DNA from: DASUHT01 sp051955775
GTDB lineage: Bacteria; Actinomycetota; Thermoleophilia; Gaiellales; JAICJC01
Assembly: GCA_051955775.1 (NCBI GenBank)
Contig: JBQCGJ010000239.1
Coordinates: 1-11,332, forward strand
Length of the DNA: 11,332 nucleotides
Direction of reading: 5' to 3'
Shown: positions 1 through 7,044 of the stretch, piece after piece
Layout: the number at the start of each line of letters is the position of its first letter
How positions within the stretch are numbered: position 1 is the first letter of the stretch
Translations under genes and position numbers: made by a program
Notes under the pieces: model-generated
What the model was told of the DNA's origin: nothing
Seen by the model: the letters and a program-made list of their open reading frames with translations, nothing else
Database searches by the model: none

Positions 1-1255
1 CTGCCGTCGATGATGACCCGGCCGGCGCTGGGGTCGTAGAACCGGGTGAGCAGCTTGACCAGGGTCGACTTGCCGGCGCCGGTGTGGCCGACCAGGGCCA
101 CGGTCTGCCCGGCGCGCACGGTGAAGTCGACGTCGTGCAGCACCTCCACGTCGCCGCCGTAGGAGAAATGCACGTGCTCGAACCGCACCTCGCCGGCGAT
201 CTCGGACAGCGGCTCGGCGCCCTCCGAGTCGGTCATCCCCGGCTCGGTGTCCATGACGTCGAAGATCTTGTCCAGGGCGGCCATCCCGGCCAGGAACTGC
301 TGGTAGAACTGGGACAGCTGCTGCACCGGGTCGAAGAAGTTGGCCAGCAGCCCGATGAACACGAACAGATCGCCCGCCGACAGCCGGCCCTCGAACACCA
401 GCGTGCCGCCGTACCCAAGCACCACCGCCAGCGCCGAGCCCGACAGCAGGCTGACGTAGGGGAAGTACAGCGCCGACGCGTTGACGGTCGTCATGTTGGC
501 CTGGCGGTACTCGTCGTTGACTGCCGTGAAGCGGCGGTAGTTGGCGTGCTCGCGGCGGAATGCCTGGATCACGCGCACCCCCGAGATGTCCTCCTGCAGG
601 CTCGCCGTGACCTCGGCCAGTCGCTCCCGCGTACGCCGGTAGGCGCGGGCCGAGTAGTGGCGGAAGATCATCGTGCCGATGGCCATGCCGGGGAACACCG
701 TGAGCGTGGCCAGGGCCAGCCGCCAGTCGATGTACAGCAGGACGACGGCCGAGCCGACGAGCGTGATCGTGTTCTGGATCAGCGTGGTGGGGCCGTCGGT
801 GACGAGCGAGTTGAGGGCCTCGATGTCGTTGGTCACGCGCGAGATCACGACGCCGGCCTTGGTGCGCTCGAAGTAGCCCAGATCGAGCGTCTGCAGGTGC
901 CCGAACAGGTCCTGCCGCAGGTCGGTCAGCATGCGCTCGCCGACCCAGCTCGTGAGGTAGCTCTGGACGATGCCGACCGCCCATCCCGCCAGTGCCACCA
1001 CCAGGTACACGCCCACCCAGAACTCCACCCTGCCGTAGTCGCCGGGGGTGATGCCCTGGTCGATCGCAAGCTTGACCACCACCGGCCCGGCGATGGTGGC
1101 GGCGGTCGCGCCCAGCAGCGCCGCGATGGCGACCGCCGAGCGGCCCTTGTACGGCCACGCGTAGCGCACCAGCTTGCGCACGCGGCGGGTCGTCCCGCGC
1201 AGGCCCATGCGGTCCGCGCCGTGGCTATGGATATGACCGCCGAAGGCCGCCGCCC

Positions 1256-1259
<4 letters not shown>
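1..1259 (-). CDS. ABC exporter half-transporter, second subunit (3' end outside window)
   Basis: Fused membrane and ATPase half-transporter of the multidrug/lipid exporter type, partial: 419 codons are present and most of the ATPase domain lies beyond the window edge. Reading from the ATG at 1259, the product starts MRAAAFGGHIHSHGADRMG. A type-I exporter transmembrane domain follows at about residues 30-330, with hydrophobic stretches near 42-65, 80-100, 160-195 and 268-305. It contains the usual cytoplasmic-loop motif ISGVRVIQAF (225-234). The ATPase domain opens at about 357 (VRFEHVHFSYGG) and has Walker A GHTGAGKST at 391-399. The ATG overlaps the stop of the upstream subunit as ATGA, so the two are translationally coupled and very likely heterodimerise at the inner membrane. 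Met18 is an alternative start, but the ATGA overlap favours Met1. Q-loop, signature and Walker B are not visible. The transported substrate cannot be read from the sequence. Confidence 0.95.
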
Positions 1260-3067
<1,808 letters not shown>

Positions 3068-3074
3068 GCCCAGC

Positions 3075-3080
3075 AGACTA
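3075..3080 (-). promoter_or_regulatory. -10 element (TAGTCT) of the ABC exporter pair, leaderless type
   Basis: Read on the minus strand this is TAGTCT, then 7 nt (GCTGGGC), then the GTG start at 3067. Transcription would begin at or next to the start codon. It lies 15 bp past the stop of the pilin-like gene, so the exporter probably has its own promoter. No convincing -35 is visible. Confidence 0.6.
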
Positions 3081-3095
3081 GATGGTGGCGGCTGG

Positions 3096-3254
3096 CTAGT
3101 GGCCGCCGCGCAACTGATGCACGAGCACGGTGAACGAGACGCCCTCGATCTGTGCGACCGCAAACAGGCCGCCGAGCACGAGAATGCCCACCACCATGAC
3201 GCCGAAGCTCAACTCGGACGCCACACTGCCCCGCTGATCGGTGAACAGGTTCAC
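3096..3254 (-). CDS. Small type IV/Flp-like pilin or pseudopilin, 52 aa
   Basis: A short gene starting at GTG 3254, preceded by AAGGGG with a 5-nt spacer. The product begins VNLFTDQRG-SVASE and continues as one long hydrophobic segment (about 15-38), ending at GGH. Gly9 followed by S-V-A-S-Glu fits the prepilin-peptidase rule: cleavage after Gly, Glu at mature position +5, then a hydrophobic helix. Flp pilins and TadE-type pseudopilins have this architecture. The predicted mature peptide is only about 43 residues, short even for Flp pilins. It lies between the PilZ gene (104 bp upstream) and the ABC exporter (28 bp downstream), all on one strand. No prepilin peptidase or assembly ATPase is in the window. 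It could instead be an unrelated single-pass membrane peptide. That it is a real gene rests on the ribosome binding site, its fit between neighbours and its coherent membrane architecture; the pilin assignment rests on the short motif. Confidence 0.65.
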   Translation of the reverse strand: MNLFTDQRGSVASELSFGVMVVGILVLGGLFAVAQIEGVSFTVLVHQLRGGH

Positions 3255-3259
3255 CCCGA

Positions 3260-3265
3260 CCCCTT
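3260..3265 (-). promoter_or_regulatory. Ribosome binding site (AAGGGG) of the pilin-like gene
   Basis: On the minus strand AAGGGG stands 5 nt (TCGGG) before the GTG at 3254. It supports that start over any upstream in-frame codon in an otherwise long shadow frame. Confidence 0.55.
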
Positions 3266-3286
3266 TTCCTGAACGACCCCAGACAC

Positions 3287-3301
3287 GTGCGCAGCGCGCA
3301 C
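3287..3301. repeat. Inverted repeat GTGCGC-AGC-GCGCAC upstream of the pilin-like gene
   Basis: Perfect 6-bp arms around a 3-nt centre, 33 bp before the pilin-like start. It sits in or just upstream of the probable leader; a weak GATACT -10-like hexamer lies at 3308-3313 on the minus strand. It could be a leader hairpin or an operator. Nothing identifies a regulator. A second short palindrome, CCGTGCACGG, lies at 3324-3333. Confidence 0.35.
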
Positions 3302-3358
3302 ACTCCGAGTATCGGATCGAAACCCGTGCACGGAAATCCCCTGATGGCGTGATGCGGG

Positions 3359-4099
3359 CTATTCCTCGGGGTGCAGGCGCTCCGACAGGCCGTACGAGCT
3401 GTCCCGCATGCGTTCGCGCGCCTCCAGCCGGTCGGGCTGGCGCTCGGACTCCGACCCCGCGGGCTCGGCGGTGGCGATCTGGTCGATCACCGCGCGGGCA
3501 TCGTCCTCCAGCTCGGTGATCTCGCAGCCGATGCGAAACCGCCCGTACGGTGCGGGGTCTGAGCGGATCACCCGCACCTCCATGTCGATCGCGTGGCCGC
3601 GGATGACCGTCGACACCGACAGCAGGTCGCCCGGGTCGAGCGCGCGGGTGGCTGTGAACGCGACGCCGGTGGTGGAGACATCGGCCAGCCGCACCTCGAG
3701 CTCCGTGTCGCGGGACAGCGTGCGGCAGAACACGACCCGCGCCGTGGCCTGCTCGGAAACCGCCATGCGGGGGGCGGCGCGGCGCATCTTGCGCCGCCTG
3801 ACGCCGCTCACGCCGCAGTGCAGCAGGGTCTGGGCGCCGCGGTGGAAGAAGGCGTCCATGACCTCGAACTCGATCTCGTAGCGGCCCCGCACCTCGTCGG
3901 TGATGCGCGCCAGCAGGTGCAGCTCCTTGCGAACCTGGTCGCGCGGCCCATAGGCGTGGATCAGCTCGTCCTCGAGCTGGAACAGGTCCAGCACAAAGCT
4001 GCCGCCGTCCTCGGACAGCACTTCCAGCCCGCACGGCAGCTCGGGCAGCACGCCCAGCGCCAGCGCCAGCAGTTCCTCTCGGCTCGGTTTTCTCACCAT
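3359..4099 (-). CDS. PilZ-domain protein (probable c-di-GMP receptor)
   Basis: A 246-aa cytoplasmic protein without signal peptide or membrane segment. The N-terminal half (about 1-100) resembles the YcgR-type flanking domain placed before PilZ. The PilZ domain spans about 101-208. It has the arginine-rich c-di-GMP binding switch RRAAPR (an RxxxR match at 107-111) and the DxSxxG motif as DVSTTG (140-145), so both ligand-binding elements look intact. A charged tail (about 210-246) follows. The ATG at 4099 is chosen because GAAGGA lies 7 nt upstream; longer in-frame extensions run into the divergent gene's promoter and start. The protein probably senses c-di-GMP and modulates a motility or surface structure. 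The pilin-like gene directly downstream fits that, but the link is inference. The target is unknown. Confidence 0.85.
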   Translation of the reverse strand: MVRKPSREELLALALGVLPELPCGLEVLSEDGGSFVLDLFQLEDELIHAYGPRDQVRKELHLLARITDEVRGRYEIEFEVMDAFFHRGAQTLLHCGVSGVRRRKMRRAAPRMAVSEQATARVVFCRTLSRDTELEVRLADVSTTGVAFTATRALDPGDLLSVSTVIRGHAIDMEVRVIRSDPAPYGRFRIGCEITELEDDARAVIDQIATAEPAGSESERQPDRLEARERMRDSSYGLSERLHPEE

Positions 4100-4106
4100 G
4101 GTGGGG

Positions 4107-4112
4107 TCCTTC
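4107..4112 (-). promoter_or_regulatory. Ribosome binding site (GAAGGA) of the PilZ gene
   Basis: On the minus strand GAAGGA is followed by 7 nt and the ATG at 4099. The upstream TCCT could pair with AGGA in this site, but the 4-bp stem is too short to claim regulation. A possible -10 (CATACT) lies at 4127-4132. Confidence 0.6.
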
Positions 4113-4171
4113 AAAGGATCGGCGGAAGTATGACGGCGATGAAGTCCCCGGTGGGAGAGTGGATTTCCGGG

Positions 4172-4177
4172 TAGGCT
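4172..4177 (+). promoter_or_regulatory. -10 element (TAGGCT) of the zinc-ribbon gene, leaderless type
   Basis: TAGGCT, then 7 nt (GCGGTGC), then GTG at 4185. There is no Shine-Dalgarno sequence between. The spacing matches four other genes in this window and supports the GTG start over the ATG at 4201, which would remove part of the N-terminal segment. Confidence 0.6.
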
Positions 4178-4184
4178 GCGGTGC

Positions 4185-4598
4185 GTGGGGATATCCGGTG
4201 ATGTTTGGGCCGTGATCTTCCTGGCCCTGGTACTGAAGGCACCGCTCCTGCTGCTTCTCTGGGCGCTGTGGAAGGGCTTCCGGCTGCAGGACGAGGGCCC
4301 CCCGCCGCCCGATCCCACGATCTCGCGGATGGCGCTGTGCGGCTACTGCGGCGCCCGCATCACGGTCGGCTACGACGCGGCCATCCTGCACGAGCAGGCG
4401 TCACGCATTGCGGGCCGCACCGGCGAGGCCACCTTCGATATCGAGACGCGGCTGATCCGGGCCGCGGTCACCCAGCCGCGGCACTTCCCCGCCGAGCCGG
4501 AGTACTGCCCGGACTGCGGCGAGCGCACCACCTGGGCGCCGATCGACACGATCGACATGTCCGAGTACTCGCGGGCATCGGGCAAGCCGGCGCCCTAG
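4185..4598 (+). CDS. Membrane-anchored zinc-ribbon protein of unknown function
   Basis: A 137-aa protein I do not recognise as a named family. One hydrophobic segment (about 7-29, rich in Leu) is followed by a proline run (PPPPDP, about 39-44). The C-terminal soluble part has two CxxC knuckles: Cys52/Cys55 (LCGYCGA) and Cys108/Cys111 (YCPDCGE), the spacing of a four-Cys zinc ribbon interrupted by about 50 residues. The topology is probably N-terminal anchor with a cytoplasmic ribbon. It diverges from the PilZ gene (85 bp between starts) and converges on the exonuclease gene, sharing the bases CTAG between the two stop codons. The start is GTG, set by the -10 element 7 nt upstream. Codon usage looks normal for the neighbourhood. 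No function is proposed beyond metal binding. Confidence 0.8.
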   Translation: MGISGDVWAVIFLALVLKAPLLLLLWALWKGFRLQDEGPPPPDPTISRMALCGYCGARITVGYDAAILHEQASRIAGRTGEATFDIETRLIRAAVTQPRHFPAEPEYCPDCGERTTWAPIDTIDMSEYSRASGKPAP

Positions 4599-5425
4599 CC
4601 CGCCACGCCGGCGGCGCGGGCAGCCAGGCGGTCGTCTCCGAGTCGCGCCACGACGTCTGAGAACTCCGGCCGAGGCCCTGCCCAGCGAAGTTCCTCGGTG
4701 TCCTCGAACAGGTCGACGCCGGCGCGCAGCGTGGCCAGGTCCTTGAACAGCAGAGCCAGGTCGCGGTTGTCGCCGAGCACCTCGGGCGGGAACTCCTCGA
4801 TGGTTCCGTGAGTGTTCACGAGGCGCGCCGCCGTGACCCGGCCGATTCCCGGAACGCCGGGGTAGCCGTCCGCCGAGTCGCCGACCAGCGCCAGCAGGTC
4901 AGGGATGCCGGCGGGGTCGACCCCGAACTTGTCGCGCACCCCGTCGGCATTTCGGATCGTCTTGTTGCGGCGGTCGACCTGCACCACCCGGTGCCCATGC
5001 ACGGACTGCGCCAGGTCCTTGTCGGGCGTCCAGATGCACACCTGCTCGACCTGCTCGTCGGCGTCCGCGATGCGGGCGGCGGCGGCCAGCGCATCGTCTG
5101 CCTCCAGCTCGACCATCGGCCACACCGCGACGCCCATCGCCGCCAGCGCGTCCTCCAGCGGGGTGAACTGCGCCTTCAGGGCGGGGTCGACCCCCTGCCC
5201 GGTCTTGTACCCCCGCCACAGGTCGTTGCGGAACGACTCGATCACGTGGTCGGTGGCCACGCCGACATGCGTCGTGCCCGTCTCGAGCATCTCCAGCACG
5301 GAGTGCAGCACGCCGATCACGGCGCCGTACGGCCGGTCGCCGCGGGACCCCATGCGGCGGCGGCCGTAGAACTGCCGGAACAGCTCGAAGGTGCCATCGA
5401 TCAGGTGGATCACCATCACCGGCAT
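4595..5425 (-). CDS. Standalone 5'-3' exonuclease (FEN / PolI N-terminal family)
   Basis: A 276-aa nuclease equivalent to the 5'-3' exonuclease domain of DNA polymerase I, without polymerase domains. Metal-binding acidic residues appear in order: Asp10 (HLIDGTF), Asp59 (ATDH), Glu108/Asp110/Asp111 (ELEADD), Asp135/Asp137 (TPDKDL), and Asp183/Asp186 (GDSADGYPG). The helix-hairpin-helix DNA-binding segment is PGVPGIGRVTAARL (about 189-202). It should remove RNA primers or flaps in replication and repair; cells with a full PolI often also carry such a paralogue. The ATG at 5425 is used; an ATG at 5416 is equally compatible with the family start (MVIHLIDGT). Both have weak ribosome binding sites, and the longer open frame runs into the divergent oxidase gene. 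The canonical SDN after GD is SAD here, with Gly-Tyr in place of Asn-Ile. Confidence 0.88.
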   Translation of the reverse strand: MPVMVIHLIDGTFELFRQFYGRRRMGSRGDRPYGAVIGVLHSVLEMLETGTTHVGVATDHVIESFRNDLWRGYKTGQGVDPALKAQFTPLEDALAAMGVAVWPMVELEADDALAAAARIADADEQVEQVCIWTPDKDLAQSVHGHRVVQVDRRNKTIRNADGVRDKFGVDPAGIPDLLALVGDSADGYPGVPGIGRVTAARLVNTHGTIEEFPPEVLGDNRDLALLFKDLATLRAGVDLFEDTEELRWAGPRPEFSDVVARLGDDRLAARAAGVAG

Positions 5426-5458
5426 CGTCTCACGCAGGTGACACGGCTCACAGGACCT

Positions 5459-5484
5459 GGAACAATGGCGCACGGGGTTTCGTA
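5459..5484 (+). promoter_or_regulatory. Possible ECF-sigma promoter of the FAD-linked oxidase
   Basis: GGAAC at 5459-5463, a 17-nt spacer, then CGTA at 5481-5484 resemble the GGAAC / CGTn layout of extracytoplasmic-function sigma promoters. It would give a leader of roughly 30 nt that contains the AGGAGG. No housekeeping -10 with the TANNNT form is seen in this 97-bp divergent gap (TAGATA at 5483-5488 is a weak alternative). The match is short and could be chance. Confidence 0.3.
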
Positions 5485-5510
5485 GATACACCATCGCTCT
5501 CAACCGCGGC

Positions 5511-5516
5511 AGGAGG
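5511..5516 (+). promoter_or_regulatory. Strong ribosome binding site (AGGAGG) of the FAD-linked oxidase
   Basis: A perfect AGGAGG lies 6 nt before the ATG at 5523. It contrasts with the neighbouring genes, most of which lack any Shine-Dalgarno sequence. Confidence 0.85.
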
Positions 5517-5522
5517 TTCACG

Positions 5523-6890
5523 ATGGCCATCTCTTCCACGCTCGATACGCAACAGCTCGAATCGCTGTCCGCCGGCTTCGGCGGCACGTTGGTGCTGCCC
5601 TCCGATGACAGATACGAGGCCGCTCGGAGGGTCCACAACGGCCTGATCGACCGCAGACCCGCCCTGATCGCCCAGTGCAGCGGCGCCTCGGACGTGGCGG
5701 CGGCGGTGCGGTATGGACGCGAGGCCGGGCTGCCGATCGCCGTCCGCGGGGGCGGGCACAACGTGGCCGGGCGCTGCGTGGTCGACAACGGTCTTGTCAT
5801 CGATCTCTCGGGCATGCGCGGCATCCATGTGGACTTCGCCGGCCGCACCGCCCGCGTGCAGGGAGGCGCGACCTGGGCCGACCTGAACCGCGAGGCCGCT
5901 GTGGGCGGGCTGGCGGTGACCGGCGGCGCCATCTCCAGCACCGGCATCGCGGGCTACACGCTGGGCGGCGGCCTGGGCTGGCTGATGTCGACCCAGGGTC
6001 TGGCCTGCGACAACCTGACAGGCGTGCAGCTGGTGACGGCGACCGGCGACGTGCTCGACGTCAGCGACGAGTCGCACCCCGACCTGATGTGGGCGCTGCG
6101 CGGCGGCGGCGGCAACTTCGGCGTGGCGGTCTCGTTCGAGTTCCGGCTGCGGCCGCAGCCGATGGTGGTCGGCGGGCTGATCGCGCACCCGGTCGAGGCC
6201 GGCGCCGACATGCTGCGATTCGTGCGTGACGCGCTGGCCGACGCCCCGGACGAGCTGACCGTGTTCTCGGCGCTCGCCCACGCCCCGGATGGCTCGGGGA
6301 TGCCGATCGCCGGCATGATCGTGTGCCACACCGATCCCGAGCGGGCCGATCGCGACGTGGCGCCCTTCCTCGAGTTCGGTTCGCCCATCGTGACCCAGGT
6401 GGGCCCGATGCCCTACCCGGTCATGAACACGCTGCTGGACGATGCCTACCCCAAGGGCGCGCTCAACTACTGGATGTCGAGCTTCACCACGGGGCTGACC
6501 GACGGGCTGATCGAGACCACGGTGGAGCGGTTCGCGGTGGTGCCGTCGCCGATGACGGCCATCCTGTTCGAGCATTTCCACGGCGCCGTGACCAGAGTCG
6601 GCCCGACCGACACGGCGGTGCCGCACCGGGAGGCGGGCTTCAACCTGCTGCTGCCATCCGAGTGGATGGACCCGGCCGACACGGAGGCCAACGTCGCCTG
6701 GACGAAGGACACGCACGCCGCCATGTCCGAGCACCTGGTCAAGCGGCGGTGGCTGAACTACCTGAACGACGACGACACGGGCGATGCGGTCAGGCAGGCG
6801 TACGGGCCCAACTACGACCGGCTGGTCGAGGTCAAGCGCCGATACGACCCCGACAACACCTTCCGCATGAACCACAACATCGCGCCCTGA
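5523..6890 (+). CDS. FAD-linked oxidase, BBE type (6-hydroxynicotine-oxidase-like)
   Basis: A 455-aa flavoprotein oxidase of the berberine-bridge/6-hydroxy-D-nicotine oxidase family. The FAD-binding domain occupies about 40-210, with VRGGGHNVAG (74-83); His79 is the expected 8-alpha-histidyl attachment to FAD. GGAISSTGIAGYTLGGGLGWL starts at 134 and RGGGGNFGV at 193. The C-terminal BBE motif region is NYLNDDD through DPDNTFRMNHNIAP. Bicovalent members have a second flavin-linking Cys just before the VGG/TLGGG stretch; here the position is Ser/Thr (139-140), so a single covalent link is expected. The enzyme would oxidise an alcohol or amine and return electrons to O2, giving H2O2. The substrate is not readable and there is no obvious Sec or Tat signal, so it is probably cytoplasmic. 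The start is set by AGGAGG. It diverges from the exonuclease gene. Its last codons are included in the first copy of the 55-bp tandem repeat. Confidence 0.93.
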   Translation: MAISSTLDTQQLESLSAGFGGTLVLPSDDRYEAARRVHNGLIDRRPALIAQCSGASDVAAAVRYGREAGLPIAVRGGGHNVAGRCVVDNGLVIDLSGMRGIHVDFAGRTARVQGGATWADLNREAAVGGLAVTGGAISSTGIAGYTLGGGLGWLMSTQGLACDNLTGVQLVTATGDVLDVSDESHPDLMWALRGGGGNFGVAVSFEFRLRPQPMVVGGLIAHPVEAGADMLRFVRDALADAPDELTVFSALAHAPDGSGMPIAGMIVCHTDPERADRDVAPFLEFGSPIVTQVGPMPYPVMNTLLDDAYPKGALNYWMSSFTTGLTDGLIETTVERFAVVPSPMTAILFEHFHGAVTRVGPTDTAVPHREAGFNLLLPSEWMDPADTEANVAWTKDTHAAMSEHLVKRRWLNYLNDDDTGDAVRQAYGPNYDRLVEVKRRYDPDNTFRMNHNIAP

Positions 6891-6894
6891 GTTA

Positions 6895-6926
6895 GGTACC
6901 GGGTACACGATCGTGTACCCGGTACC
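6895..6926. terminator. 32-nt perfect palindrome, copy 1 (probable bidirectional terminator)
   Basis: Arms GGTACCGGGTACAC and its complement flank GATC, a 14-bp stem with a 4-nt loop and full palindromy across 32 nt. It starts 4 nt after the oxidase stop, between two convergent genes, where a hairpin terminator is expected. No U-tract follows on either strand, so it is not a textbook intrinsic terminator; it could also be a dispersed palindromic repeat or a protein-binding site. Confidence 0.6.
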
Positions 6927-6949
6927 GGTGTTCATCGCGCCCTGGGTTA

Positions 6950-6981
6950 GGTACCGGGTACACGCTCGTGTACCCGGTACC
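6950..6981. terminator. 32-nt palindrome, copy 2
   Basis: Same arms as copy 1 with one change in the centre (GCTC in place of GATC). The complete stem is conserved, and the only palindrome difference is in the loop. It reads identically towards both convergent genes. Confidence 0.6.
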
Positions 6982-6998
6982 GGTGTTTGTCGGGCCGC

Positions 6999-7044
6999 AA
7001 GAAACCGGGGCCAGGCCCCCGGGGCCAGGCCCCGATCGCGGGGC
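6999..7044 (-). terminator. GC hairpins with short T-tract after the FadH-like gene
   Basis: Directly after the stop of the minus-strand oxidoreductase there are three consecutive hairpins. One is GCCCCG-CGAT-CGGGGC at 7029-7044. The other two are tandem copies of GGGGCCTGGCCCC (minus-strand reading) at 7021-7033 and 7007-7019. The last is followed by GG and TTTCTT, a short T-rich stretch. Stem plus T-tract fits an intrinsic terminator for the minus strand. The repeated hairpin unit also resembles a dispersed GC-rich repeat. Confidence 0.6.

Larger units (their letters stand above)
6878..6987. repeat. Two tandem 55-bp repeats spanning the oxidase 3' end
   Basis: Copy 1 is 6878-6932 and copy 2 is 6933-6987, identical at 53 of 55 positions. 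The two differences are A to G in the stop codon (TGA in copy 1, TGG in copy 2) and A to C in the palindrome centre. Copy 1 contains the last codons and stop of the oxidase, so the duplication unit is gene 3' end plus palindrome. This looks like tandem duplication by slippage between or around the hairpins. A third, poorer beginning (TGTCGGGCC) follows copy 2. Confidence 0.95.

Noticed and set aside
5417..5947. Longer exonuclease frame starting inside the divergent oxidase gene
   Set aside because: The extra residues do not resemble the family, whose N-terminus (HLIDGTF) begins a few residues after the ATG at 5425.
6878..6987. CRISPR array or integron attachment site reading of the repeats
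   Set aside because: There are only two directly abutting copies with no spacers, and no integrase core sites or cas genes are visible.
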